Notes: generated by a model not told the origin, from the sequence alone. Counted from the stretch's first letter, positions 32,967 through 41,178 are shown. The stretch: 64,000 nt of DNA from Jeotgalibacillus sp. ET6 (GCF_029667115.1 NZ_JARUIU010000002.1:186001-250000), one strand, 5' to 3'. Numbers and translations: made by a program.

Positions 32967-34109
32967 CTACTTAAAAGGCATATAAGAAAGCTTCCTCCAC
33001 ACCCACTCAAGTGGACCGGTTCCCATAAATTTAACAAATAGGTGAGCTACAGCCATCATCCCAATGCTGATGCCGATCCAGGCGGCGAAAATAGCATACA
33101 CATTTTGCATCAGTGCAAGTCCAAGTCCCCAGCTGTAAAACAGGAGGGAGGCGGCAATGTTTTGCAATACGTAACAGCTTAAAGCGGCTTTTCCGATGGT
33201 TTCAAAGCGTGCCAGCAGCCACTTCCACCAGCCGCGTTCAAGAATGAAAGCCAGCAGACCAATATACCCTAAGGAAAGAATAGGCGCAAACAAATAACGT
33301 ACAGGTAAGTCAAATAATCCTCCCGGGACAAGAAGCAGCATATTTAACGGAATCCCTAAACCAAGTCCCCATCGCAACAAACGTTTTCGTATACGTTTTC
33401 CTTTTTCGCTGTCATCAAAAGCCCCATGCCTAAAGAGTCGAATGCCGGCAATGTAAAGAGCGATATTCATGAAGATGATGGCAATAGCTTCAAGACGTAA
33501 TCTGATGAAATCACGCATACGGTAGGAGATTTGTTCAACATACGTCCCGGTTGTGTAGAGATCTTTCACTTCGCTGAACCCGGCTGCAATTTCAGCAAGC
33601 AGCGCATCATCACGAAGAATGAGCATCCAAAGGAAGGAAACAATCGAAACGCCTACAATATGAATAACAGCAGAAGCTTTCATCCAAAAATTCAGCGAGC
33701 CTTCATATCTTGAAAGCAGAAGAGCAACAATGATGCCAGTAAAGGCGTAGCTCATTAAAATGTCGTATTCAAACACTAAAAAGTAATGTAGCAGTCCATC
33801 CAGAAAAAGAAGGACCATCGTCCAACTATAGAAGGGGAGCCACGGCAATTTGTCTCTTTTAGCTTTTCGGTACTTAAGCTCTAAGCCAATCCCAAACATA
33901 ATCGTAAGCAAACCAAGCAGCTTGCCATTGATCAATACCGTTTGTATAGCAGCTAAGAATGCTTCTAGATTGGACAGCCAACCATCTGCTGACATTAAAG
34001 AGATAAAATCTCCTGGCTGAGCAAAAAGCCAGATATTCGTACCAAGTGTTCCGATAATAGCAAATCCACGCAGTATATCAAGCAATCGAATCCGTTTTGA
34101 TTGTTCCAT
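32967..34109 (-). CDS. DUF418 membrane protein (YeiB-like)
   Basis: A 380-residue protein with about ten helices. The opening RIRLLDILRGFAIIGTLGTNI is the family's R-x-x-x-L-D-x-L-R-G-x-A-I-x-G motif, and the C-terminal DUF418 domain includes ARFETIGKAALSCYVLQNI and W-x-x-x-F-x-x-G-P-L-E-W-V-W-R as FMGTGPLEWVWRKL. Distant relatives are acyltransferase-like; no activity is established. It lies 36 bases downstream of the tetR gene in the same direction and is probably controlled by it. Confidence 0.88.
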   Translation of the reverse strand: MEQSKRIRLLDILRGFAIIGTLGTNIWLFAQPGDFISLMSADGWLSNLEAFLAAIQTVLINGKLLGLLTIMFGIGLELKYRKAKRDKLPWLPFYSWTMVLLFLDGLLHYFLVFEYDILMSYAFTGIIVALLLSRYEGSLNFWMKASAVIHIVGVSIVSFLWMLILRDDALLAEIAAGFSEVKDLYTTGTYVEQISYRMRDFIRLRLEAIAIIFMNIALYIAGIRLFRHGAFDDSEKGKRIRKRLLRWGLGLGIPLNMLLLVPGGLFDLPVRYLFAPILSLGYIGLLAFILERGWWKWLLARFETIGKAALSCYVLQNIAASLLFYSWGLGLALMQNVYAIFAAWIGISIGMMAVAHLFVKFMGTGPLEWVWRKLSYMPFK

Positions 34110-34145
34110 CCCTTTCTCCTCATCCTGTCCGCGAGAGGGTCTGCC

Positions 34146-34736
34146 TTAGGTGTTGGGATGACAAATTCCTTGAATCTGACTTCGAATTACTTTTTGGATC
34201 ATGTCCAGGTTTAGGCGGGAAGGGTCTAGTAAAGCGTGAAGGGCAATCCCGTCTGTCAGAGCATATAGCTTCTCAGTCTCAAGCTCTTTGTCAATTCCAT
34301 CTTTTAATAGTTTCGATTCATCTAAATGATGAAGAAGATGAAGAATAACAGCATAGATTTGGTCATCATGAAGAGTGAAGCCGGGCTTATGACGGGCATA
34401 GGCTGTAAAAGCTAACCATACCTCCATTTCTACTTTGGATTGATCGTTCAATGGGATAAGCTCAAGCAGTAAAGCGACAGTTTTGTCTAAAAGGGGAATT
34501 GGCTGGTTTATAATCGCCTGCATTCTTTCTCCAACGCCCGCCTTTACTTCCTCCATTGCAAAGTGCAGGAGCTCATCCTGTGTTTGGAAGTAGTGACGCA
34601 GTGCACCGAGGGAAAGCCCGGCTTGCGCAGCAATTCTTCTTGCAGAAGCTCCTTCGATTCCATCATTTAAAATGACTTGAAAGGCAGCTTCAGCGATTTG
34701 TTTTTTACGTTGAGTGTGATCTACTTTTTTTGGCAT
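34146..34736 (-). CDS. TetR family regulator (BetI-like C-terminal domain)
   Basis: A 196-residue protein with the DNA-binding region KKQIAEAAFQVILNDGIEGASARRIAAQAGLSLGAL split over residues 9-45 and the following RHYFQTQDELL. The C-terminal half fits the BetI/PksA group. ATG 34736 starts MPKKVDHTQ and is the usual family start; codons before it give an atypical extension. Its promoter lies between the arms of a perfect inverted repeat (34771-34840), so it almost certainly represses itself together with the DUF418 gene. Confidence 0.9.
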   Translation of the reverse strand: MPKKVDHTQRKKQIAEAAFQVILNDGIEGASARRIAAQAGLSLGALRHYFQTQDELLHFAMEEVKAGVGERMQAIINQPIPLLDKTVALLLELIPLNDQSKVEMEVWLAFTAYARHKPGFTLHDDQIYAVILHLLHHLDESKLLKDGIDKELETEKLYALTDGIALHALLDPSRLNLDMIQKVIRSQIQGICHPNT

Positions 34737-34770
34737 AGACCTAGTATAGCAGAGACGCGTCACGCGGACA

Positions 34771-34840
34771 TTTATTTAGTACAACTGTATTAAATTTAAT
34801 CTTTAAAAGAATTCTTGTCAATACAGTTGTACTAAATAAA
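34771..34840. promoter_or_regulatory. Promoter flanked by a perfect 21-bp inverted repeat
   Basis: The arms 34771-34791 and 34820-34840 are exact reverse complements around a core TTAGTACAACTGTATT, 28 bp apart. Each arm also has inner symmetry (TACA-AC-TGTA). On the minus strand TTGACA (34821-34816), a 17-bp spacer and TAAATT (34798-34793) form the promoter. One arm overlaps the -35 end and the other covers the start of transcription. Two identical operators for the TetR protein is the simplest reading. Confidence 0.75.
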
Positions 34841-35009
34841 AATATTGGGATAGCTTTAGTGAATCACAGCTAAAATACGGATGAAGTATATATCGTATAA
34901 AAATAAATTTATAAGAGTGCAAACTGTATTATTCGCTCTTAAGATGGTAATATTAATAACACAAGAGTGTTTAAAATGGTTTTAATCTTTAACTAAGGAG
35001 ATGGATACG

Positions 35010-36140
35010 ATGAGCGCTATACAAGGAATCAAGAAATTACCCATCTCTATCAAACAATCAGATGCCTACGAATTATTCATGAAATTGGCGGATATATCAG
35101 GAAAAATGGGACGGCTGGATGAGAAATTTAAACGGTCAATTTTAAGAAGTGATTTTATTAATACCCTTGCATTAAAAGAATCTGTTCAATCGACCCGGAT
35201 TGAAGGTACACAGGTTACATTTACAGATATGGTTGAACAAACGCACAAAACAAATCCCAAATGGGAACATATCGAGGTAACGAATTATCAACATGCATTA
35301 ATGTCTGGACATGAACGCATCCAAATCGGCTATCCCATTACCACCCGCCTCATTTTAGACCTTCATAGTTTCCTCATGGAAGGTGCCCGCGGTACAAACG
35401 CTGCACGTGGTGAATTCCGTAAGATTCAAAACTTTATTGGTCCAACGAACAAGATTGAAGATGCTGTTTATATTCCGGTACCGGCAAATGAAGTAGAATC
35501 GTATATGGAAAATTGGGAGATCTATGCGAATAAGCATCCTTACGGAGATAAGTTACCCACAAAACACCTTAAGAAGGATGAGATTGTGATCGACGAAGAT
35601 AGTCACCCTCTCTTGAAAGTGGCAATTTTACATGCACAATTTGAATCTATTCATCCGTTTTTAGATGGAAATGGTCGTCTTGGCCGTATTTTAATTGCAC
35701 TCTACATGGTTCAATCTAAACTTATTGCTAGCCCTATATTCTTTGTGAGTGAGGAGCTTGAAAAACAACGTTCACGCTATTATCACTTATTAAATGGAGT
35801 GAGAGGACAAAATCCGGATTGGAATAGCTGGTTGAAGTTCTTTTTAAATGCCTCGGATCGCATGGCAGACAAATTGACCGTTCTAATTGATCGTGCAGAA
35901 TTCACTGCAGCACAAGGACTAGAAAAATGTGAAAGACCCATTCAAAAGGACGTATACTTATATACATTCAGAGAACCCAATACAACAGCAGTACAAGTGG
36001 CTGCACATTTTAGCATTGCAGCTTCAACAGCTCGCAATGTTTTAAATGAGCTGGCTGGATTAGGTTTGCTTTTTAAAGACTCAAGTCAAAAACGCAATAT
36101 TGAATACTTTAACTATGATGTCTTAGATTTGTTAAGTTAG
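35010..36140 (+). CDS. Fic family protein (class II, with N-terminal inhibitory helix)
   Basis: A 376-residue protein. The Fic core motif is H-P-F-L-D-G-N-G-R-L-G-R near residue 214, complete for AMP transfer. The N-terminal helix contains S-T-R-I-E-G (residues 61-66), matching the inhibitory S/T-x-x-x-E-G/N motif of class II Fic enzymes. A C-terminal winged-helix segment (VQVAAHFSIAASTARNVLNEL) follows. Such proteins AMPylate targets and are held off by their own helix. ATG 35010 follows AAGGAG by nine bases. It stands alone; the ~250-base upstream region is AT-rich. Confidence 0.9.
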   Translation: MSAIQGIKKLPISIKQSDAYELFMKLADISGKMGRLDEKFKRSILRSDFINTLALKESVQSTRIEGTQVTFTDMVEQTHKTNPKWEHIEVTNYQHALMSGHERIQIGYPITTRLILDLHSFLMEGARGTNAARGEFRKIQNFIGPTNKIEDAVYIPVPANEVESYMENWEIYANKHPYGDKLPTKHLKKDEIVIDEDSHPLLKVAILHAQFESIHPFLDGNGRLGRILIALYMVQSKLIASPIFFVSEELEKQRSRYYHLLNGVRGQNPDWNSWLKFFLNASDRMADKLTVLIDRAEFTAAQGLEKCERPIQKDVYLYTFREPNTTAVQVAAHFSIAASTARNVLNELAGLGLLFKDSSQKRNIEYFNYDVLDLLS

Positions 36141-36192
36141 ATTACCTGGAGGTGGGACAAATCTCAAAAAAGACTGCCATATAATAAATCTT

Positions 36193-36269
36193 GTTATCTT
36201 GCAGAATACCCTAAATGATCGTCTTGTTGACTTTATGGAGTACACGAAAACGATTTTGGCTTATTAATT
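36193..36269 (+). pseudogene. hepT 3' fragment, second copy
   Basis: The frame reads VILQNTLNDRLVDFMEYTKTI then LAY and a stop, the same tail as the frameshifted hepT at 32299. The last ~46 bases are identical to that copy. Nothing of the rest of the gene remains. A further short frame (36332-36382, MATLRQQLKQQRPEEE) follows and may also be debris. Confidence 0.7.
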
Positions 36270-36441
36270 GCTACCGAAAAATGAAACAACACTTTTTTTG
36301 CTGGTGAATCTCCTTAGAATGGAAGTTATCTATGGCTACATTGAGACAACAATTGAAACAGCAACGACCTGAGGAAGAATAAAGTATTAATTATTTTGTG
36401 ATGTTATAATTAAAATAAGTATTCTTATGGGAGGTGCTTTT

Positions 36442-36657
36442 ATGGCTGTAAGAAGACAGGATTTATATAAAATAATTGATAATATTTCAGAAAAGAATTT
36501 AGAAAAGGTAAAAGAAATCCTTGAGACCCTAAGTAAATATGAAGAAGAATTTGATGAAGTTGAACCAACTGAAGATCAGAAGACAGCGATTGATGAAGCG
36601 AATAGCGGAGAATTTCATTCTTTTGAAGATGTTTTTAAGGACGACTTAGGTGTTTGA
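36442..36657 (+). CDS. Antitoxin of a RelE/ParE-type module
   Basis: A 71-residue acidic, helical protein: MAVRRQDLYKIIDNISEKNL, a leucine-rich middle, and a C-terminal AIDEANSGEFHSFEDVFKD. This layout is usual for Phd/RelB-like antitoxins paired with small RelE toxins in Bacillus. GGGAGGTG lies seven bases before ATG 36442; the ATG at 36427 precedes it. Its last codons overlap the start of the toxin gene. Confidence 0.78.
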   Translation: MAVRRQDLYKIIDNISEKNLEKVKEILETLSKYEEEFDEVEPTEDQKTAIDEANSGEFHSFEDVFKDDLGV

Positions 36658-36912
36658 AATAAAGTTTCAAACAAAGCGAAGAAGTTTGTTCAAAAACAAG
36701 ATACTCATGCAAGAAAAAGAATTAAAAATGCTTTATTACATTTAGCAGAAGCACCATACAATCAAAAAGAAAATGATATTAAAAAGTTGAAGGGATATAC
36801 CAATACATTTAGGCTGAGAGTTGGCGATATCAGAATGATTTATAAGGTAGAAGACGAGAAAGTAATTGTATATGTGTTAGATATCGATTTCCGAGGTAAC
36901 ATATACAAATAA
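36650..36912 (+). pseudogene. RelE/ParE-like toxin gene with a one-base deletion
   Basis: GTG 36650 overlaps the antitoxin end and reads V-F-E-I-K-F in frame one. The next frame then continues SNKAKKFVQKQDTHARKRI, APYNQKENDIKKLKGY, TFRLRVGDIRMIYKV and DFRGNIYK to TAA 36910-36912, a full RelE-like protein with the R-x-x-x-G-x-x-R-x-x-Y core. Restoring one T in the run at 36666-36668 would rejoin both parts. As it stands the toxin is not made, unless by slippage at that run. Confidence 0.75.
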
Positions 36913-37053
36913 TAATATGTCTAAAAGGTTAGGGGAAGCTGTTCTAACCTTTTTTACATTATCAGCAGAACCTTCCTCAAACAGATCCTTAGACACACCC
37001 CAATCAAGAACGTTATCCTAGACAAAATAGAAACAGTTGAAAGGGTGAAGGAA

Positions 37054-37707
37054 ATGAAGATACTAGTAGTTGGAGCAAATGGACAGGTTGGTAAACATGC
37101 CGTATCCATGATTCAAGAAAAGGAAGGGCTGGAAGCAAGAGCGATGATCCGAAAGCAGGAGCAGGCTTCTTATTTTGACGAGCTTGGTGCTGAAACGGTT
37201 CTGAAAGATCTTGAGAAAGACGATATAGATGCGATCTCTGAAGCAGCTGAAGGTGTGGATGCAGTAGTCTTTGCTGCTGGTTCAGGTCCTAAAACCGGTC
37301 CAGATAAAACGATGCTGATTGACCTTGACGGCGCAGTTAAAACGATTGAAGCCACGAAAAAAGCTGGTGTGAAGCGATTTGTCATGATCAGCTCATTTGA
37401 TACGACACGCGAGGCGATTCAATCTGCTCCATCATCATTCGCACCATATGTGGCAGCGAAGCATTATGCAGATGTCTGGTTGAGAGACACGGACCTTGAC
37501 TACACCATTATTCATCCTGGTGCACTTACAAATGATCCTGCAGCGGGTACTGTTACGGCAGGAGAAAAAGTGGAGCGGGGCGAGATCCCAAGAGAAGACG
37601 TAGCAAGCGTCATTGTTTCCGTCCTCCAAAACGACTCAACCATCGGAAAAGAATTCCAGGTAGTAGGCGGAGTGAAGCCTGTGCAAGAAGCTGTAACGTC
37701 GCTTTAA
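37054..37707 (+). CDS. NAD(P)-binding SDR-type oxidoreductase (YhfK-like)
   Basis: A 217-residue atypical short-chain dehydrogenase: KILVVGANGQVGKHAV (G-x-x-G-x-x-G), VDAVVFAAGSG, RFVMISSFDT and YVAAKHYADVWLRDTDLDYTI with Y-x-x-x-K as Y-V-A-A-K. The end TIIHPGALT... belongs to the NmrA-like group. Close to Bacillus YhfK by pattern. ATG 37054 follows AAAGGGTG; an in-frame GTG lies inside that site. A strong terminator follows. Confidence 0.87.
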   Translation: MKILVVGANGQVGKHAVSMIQEKEGLEARAMIRKQEQASYFDELGAETVLKDLEKDDIDAISEAAEGVDAVVFAAGSGPKTGPDKTMLIDLDGAVKTIEATKKAGVKRFVMISSFDTTREAIQSAPSSFAPYVAAKHYADVWLRDTDLDYTIIHPGALTNDPAAGTVTAGEKVERGEIPREDVASVIVSVLQNDSTIGKEFQVVGGVKPVQEAVTSL

Positions 37708-37723
37708 TAGAAAGTCAGAGTAG

Positions 37724-37758
37724 AAAAACCCCCAGGTTAAGCGCCTGGGGGGTTTTTT
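37724..37758. terminator. Strong bidirectional terminator
   Basis: ACCCCCAGG pairs with CCTGGGGGGT around a short loop, with A-run before and six T after. Confidence 0.9.
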
Positions 37759-37759
37759 A

Positions 37760-37977
37760 TGCTGGATGCTGCTTTCCTCCTGATGAATCATAGACTCGTA
37801 TTTTCTAAACGTCTTCGCTCTCCATAAAATGATAAAAGCAATCAACAATCCAACTAGGGAAAAGGACAGAATGACGGATTGAATGTCAAAACCCCGGGAA
37901 ACGAGCAGCGCTACGCTGGCATAAGCGATTGGATCAGTTAAAGTGTATTGTCTAAAATTTAACTGATTTCAATTTAA
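37760..37977 (-). pseudogene. C-terminal fragment of a membrane protein gene
   Basis: On the minus strand an open frame begins after TGA near 37977 without a start codon. It encodes LTDPIAYASVALLVSRGFD, one long helix (VILSFSLVGLLIAFIILW) and a charged tail (RAKTFRKYESMIHQEESS). It appears to be the last part of a polytopic protein of unknown type whose 5' part is gone. Confidence 0.4.
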
Positions 37978-37995
37978 AAAGAAGGATTGATTTGC

Positions 37996-38024
37996 TTGTG
38001 ACTGATGATAATCAGTACTATAAT
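37996..38024 (+). promoter_or_regulatory. Promoter of the AbrB-Doc module with an operator in the spacer
   Basis: TTGTGA (37996-38001), 17 bp, TATAAT (38019-38024). The spacer holds the palindrome ACTGAT-GATA-ATCAGT (38001-38016), well placed for autorepression by the AbrB-like antitoxin. Confidence 0.75.
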
Positions 38025-38106
38025 TGTTAGTATAATAATAACTATATATACAGATGAAGTTTAAAATAAAAATCATTCGTTAAAACTGAAGGGAGACTAA
38101 TAAGAA

Positions 38107-38388
38107 ATGAGCGTGAATAGTGTGTCTCAAAAAGAAAAGCGCTATACTCGTCGTCTTAGCCAAGTTGGGAATAGTTTGTCTGCTGGCATTCCTAAAGAAA
38201 TTGCGACCGCATTGGATATGGCAAAAGGTGATGAAATTGAAGTTTATTACGATGAAGAAAGGGGCGAAATTGTGATGAAGAAAGCAAACCGTTCCGTTCC
38301 GAAAGGAATTCGCCCAGATGTGCTGAAAGCCATGAACAGGGCTATTGGAAAATACGATAATGCACTTCGAAATTTGAAAGACCGATAG
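38107..38388 (+). CDS. AbrB/MazE-type antitoxin
   Basis: A 93-residue protein with the swapped-hairpin AbrB fold: RRLSQVGNSLSAGIPKEIATALDM then KGDEIEVYYDEERGEIVMKK. The C-terminal arm (RPDVLKAMNRAIGKYDNAL) would wrap the toxin. GAAGGGAGAC precedes the ATG at a loose spacing. It is followed by a Doc-type toxin 24 bases later, so this is a type II toxin-antitoxin pair; the upstream palindrome fits autoregulation. Confidence 0.88.
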   Translation: MSVNSVSQKEKRYTRRLSQVGNSLSAGIPKEIATALDMAKGDEIEVYYDEERGEIVMKKANRSVPKGIRPDVLKAMNRAIGKYDNALRNLKDR

Positions 38389-38412
38389 ATATTCATCGGA
38401 GGAGTGAATGTT

Positions 38413-38838
38413 TTGACTGTTGAGTATTTGACGGGAGAAGAAATCGAGATTATACATTACACGATTATGGACTTATATCATGACATCGATCAAGCCGGTA
38501 TAAAGAACAGAGATCGGTTTGAGGCTATGCTGAATAGACCGAAAACAGAACTGTACGGGAAAGAAGCCTTTCCTACCATTCAAGAAAAAGCATGCTGCTA
38601 TTACCACTCTATAGCAAGAGGAGGGCATATTTTCCAAAATGGAAATAAGAGAACAGCTCTTACTGTTTTTGAAACTTTTTTGAATATTAACGGCCTTGAA
38701 TTAACGTTAACCGAGGATGAAGCAGAGGATTTTACGGTGTATTTAGCATATGATAGTAAATTTAAAGATAATGACTGCATCAAATACCTGCTAGCAGAGT
38801 TGGAACATGCCATTCAACCCCTTACTGAGGAATTATAA
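38413..38838 (+). CDS. doc: Doc-family (death-on-curing) toxin
   Basis: A 141-residue Fic-fold protein of the short Doc type, with the motif H-I-F-Q-N-G-N-K-R near residue 72 (family H-x-F-x-D/N-x-N-K-R). Doc phosphorylates elongation factor Tu instead of AMPylating. TTG 38413 is chosen since GGAGGAG lies eight bases before it; GTG 38404 overlaps that site. The active-site residues are intact, unlike the other toxins nearby. Confidence 0.88.
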   Translation: MTVEYLTGEEIEIIHYTIMDLYHDIDQAGIKNRDRFEAMLNRPKTELYGKEAFPTIQEKACCYYHSIARGGHIFQNGNKRTALTVFETFLNINGLELTLTEDEAEDFTVYLAYDSKFKDNDCIKYLLAELEHAIQPLTEEL

Positions 38839-38882
38839 CTTACGAGAAATTTAGTACAAAAAGTGAAAGAGGAGGGAATTAT

Positions 38883-39293
38883 TTGGAAAGACTCCATCAC
38901 CGATTAAATTCTGCTAAAAAAGCACTTGGTTCATTTCAGCAGCTGGCTATGCTTGATCAAATGAATGAAATAGAACGGGATGCTGCTATTCAGCGATTTA
39001 AAAATTCTTTTGAAGCGTGCTGGAAAGCCGCTAAGGAATTCTTATATAATGTAGAAGGTATTGATGTAGGCTCTCCCAAAGGGGTGATCCGGAGCTGTCG
39101 GGAAGTTAACTTGCTGCAAGAGGATGAAACGACCCTGGGGCTAAAAATGGTCAATGATCGAAATCTGACAGTTCACACATATAATGAAGAAGTAGCGATT
39201 CTAATTCAGTCAAACTTAACTACCTATTATCATCTGCTGGAAAAGTGGATGGAACAGATTCGTGCAAGAATAAGCGAAAAACATATAGAGTAG
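38883..39293 (+). CDS. HI0074-family HEPN protein (nucleotidyltransferase substrate-binding type)
   Basis: A 136-residue four-helix protein: LHHRLNSAKKALGSFQQL, AIQRFKNSFEACWKAAKEFL, SPKGVIRSCREVNLL and MVNDRNLTVHTYNEEVA. R-N-L-T-V-H-T-Y is the full HEPN active-site form R-x4-H-x-Y. Normally such proteins pair with an MntA-type nucleotidyltransferase (HI0073), which is absent here. It starts with TTG after GGAGGG, 44 bases behind doc, so it may belong to the same operon. A terminator closes the unit. Confidence 0.88.
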   Translation: MERLHHRLNSAKKALGSFQQLAMLDQMNEIERDAAIQRFKNSFEACWKAAKEFLYNVEGIDVGSPKGVIRSCREVNLLQEDETTLGLKMVNDRNLTVHTYNEEVAILIQSNLTTYYHLLEKWMEQIRARISEKHIE

Positions 39294-39379
39294 AGGCTGT
39301 GGCTTAGACGAAGGAAACCTCTCCTTAAACGTTTATAACAATTTTTTCTAAAATCAACTATTGATTTTTAAGTAATATC

Positions 39380-39417
39380 GCCTCAGAACGTTAAGTCGTA
39401 CTGGGGCTTTATTTTTT
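39380..39417 (+). terminator. Terminator after the AbrB-Doc-HEPN cluster
   Basis: GCCTCAG pairs with CTGGGGC (one T-G pair) over a 14-base loop, then TTTATTTTTT. Confidence 0.7.
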
Positions 39418-39473
39418 AAAGCTGAATTGAAATTTAAAGCTAAGAGAAGTTTAGATACATTCATCATCAAAAT

Positions 39474-39818
39474 TCAATCATTCACTCTATCAATTTTAGT
39501 TGCGGTCGTGGAAGCCGGGTCAGACTCATATAGCACATCGAACCCTATCTCAAGCCTGTCTCCAGCTTGAAAAGAGTATATATCAGCAACATCCTGCGGC
39601 ACAGTCACCCATACGTACCCACGGCCGGTATCCAAATAAATGCTATCTTCTTCAATCGATCCAACCGTTCCGATTAAAGGCAATGCAGCTACATGTCCCC
39701 CTTCATCTGCCAGGGTGTCTTCGTGCCCAGGAAGGGGTTGAATGTCTTCCTGGAAAAAGTAGAAAATCAGTAGAATGCCGGTTAAGGCAGCGGCGAGAAA
39801 ATAGATGGATACTTTCAC
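39474..39818 (-). CDS. Small exported or anchored protein with a beta-barrel-like domain
   Basis: A 114-residue protein with an N-terminal helix (SIYFLAAALTGILLIFYFF) that would act as anchor or signal, then a beta-rich domain (GTVGSIEEDSIYLDTGRGYVWVTV, DRLEIGFDVL). The domain resembles an OB-fold, uncertain. GGAGG precedes the start. It lies just downstream of a GNAT gene on the same strand. Confidence 0.65.
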   Translation of the reverse strand: MKVSIYFLAAALTGILLIFYFFQEDIQPLPGHEDTLADEGGHVAALPLIGTVGSIEEDSIYLDTGRGYVWVTVPQDVADIYSFQAGDRLEIGFDVLYESDPASTTATKIDRVND

Positions 39819-39831
39819 TTTGAATGCCTCC

Positions 39832-40326
39832 TTACAAGTTCAAATGTAAAATATGCTGTGGCCCTTTAGGTCCTTCAAAAATCTCTCCACCATCTATAAA
39901 ACCTGTTTGCAAATAAAGATTGATTGCCGCTTGATTTCGTTTGTTGACACCTAGAACCACTTCATTCACTTCCGGGGCGGCTTCTTTCATAAACGATGGC
40001 AGGAGTTTCAGCCCGGTTTTAGCAAGGCCTTTTCCCTGATGTTTAGCATCGATGGAGAAGGAGGTAAGTAATATCGCTTGTTTATTGGTTGAATAAGCTT
40101 GAAGTTTTTCGCCGGTTTCAAGAGCAAAATAGCCTGCTGCTTCATCCCCGCTCAGAATTAAAATATGGAGTGTATCGTTACAAATAGTGGGGCTGAAAAT
40201 TTTATCTAAAGGAAGACTGGTGAATTCCAGCTGGTCTTTAGGAAGATAAAAAGCTGAAAGCTGTTCTGTGTAGTTTTCGCTGTATGGTACGAGCTTTACA
40301 TTAGGGGCAGTAGTGTCAGCTGCCAT
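39832..40326 (-). CDS. GNAT family N-acetyltransferase
   Basis: A 164-residue GNAT protein: LLTSFSIDAKHQGKGLAKTGL with the loop H-Q-G-K-G-L-A, then EVVLGVNKRNQAAINLYLQTGF. The start follows GGAGGAATC. It is within 14 bases of the SAP-domain gene upstream, and likely co-transcribed with it and the small exported protein. Confidence 0.88.
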   Translation of the reverse strand: MAADTTAPNVKLVPYSENYTEQLSAFYLPKDQLEFTSLPLDKIFSPTICNDTLHILILSGDEAAGYFALETGEKLQAYSTNKQAILLTSFSIDAKHQGKGLAKTGLKLLPSFMKEAAPEVNEVVLGVNKRNQAAINLYLQTGFIDGGEIFEGPKGPQHILHLNL

Positions 40327-40340
40327 GATCGATTCCTCCA

Positions 40341-40913
40341 TTAACTAGATAGTGGCTTTGAGCCATATGTATTGCTTCCCGGAAGCTTCTTGATTTCATT
40401 CCATTCTTCAATCGCCTCGTCACGGCTTTTTCCTTTATTTACTGGATCAGCAAAAAAGTCTCGAATGAATTGATTATATTCAAATTGAGGTCCAATGTTT
40501 TTCTTAAACTGTGGATCTTTCTTTCGTTCTTCTTCCTCATGCCAGGCGTTCACTGCATCACGATACGTTTTACCGGCATTGTCCTTAAAGTATTGCTGGA
40601 TGTAAGTAGAAAAATGAAAGTTCGGGATCACGGTCTTAAAAAAAGCTCGTACGTTCTGGCTGCAGCGATGATTTTCCTGAATTACAGTATCGAGGTGTAA
40701 CTCCAGTTCCACGTTCTTCGGTGTTTTTGGCCTTTTAGCTGGCTTGATGATCTCGCCAGTCCGCAAAAAAGTCTCAATTCTCTCGGCAATCTCCCGTTTA
40801 GAGCCTGAAGCACTCAGTCCATGCTCCCGGCAAAATAGCTGCAGTTCTTCCTTTAGCCAATAATAATCGCTAAACTCTTCTGCTTTTGTTTCCTTCTTCA
40901 GCTCCGGTCTCAT
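40341..40913 (-). CDS. SAP-like domain protein with DUF6434
   Basis: A 190-residue basic/acidic protein. The N-terminal part (YYWLKEELQLFCREHGLSASGSKREIAERIETFL) is a SAP-like helix-extended-loop-helix domain, usually binding DNA or RNA. The rest fits DUF6434: two related stretches NFHFSTYIQQYFKDNAGKTY and EYNQFIRDFFADPVNKGKSR, an internal duplication. GGAGGTGG precedes ATG 40913. Function unknown. Confidence 0.8.
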   Translation of the reverse strand: MRPELKKETKAEEFSDYYWLKEELQLFCREHGLSASGSKREIAERIETFLRTGEIIKPAKRPKTPKNVELELHLDTVIQENHRCSQNVRAFFKTVIPNFHFSTYIQQYFKDNAGKTYRDAVNAWHEEEERKKDPQFKKNIGPQFEYNQFIRDFFADPVNKGKSRDEAIEEWNEIKKLPGSNTYGSKPLSS

Positions 40914-41178
40914 CCACGCCACCTCCATTTACATCTATCCCCTATTATAGAACATTTGTTCCTGATTAGGTAAACTATTTAGATTCCATTCGAAAAAATA
41001 TTGAATCATCTTATTAAACTCATCCTTTTCCAATAAGGTGACTTCTTGACTCAAAGTTGTTTGACGCTAAAAGAATGAATAGCTTCTTTCTGTATTGTAT
41101 CAACTTAATTTACATATTTGGTAAAAAATAATATATGATCAAATTATATAGATTGAAATAGGGTAGGGGAGTGTCGAG

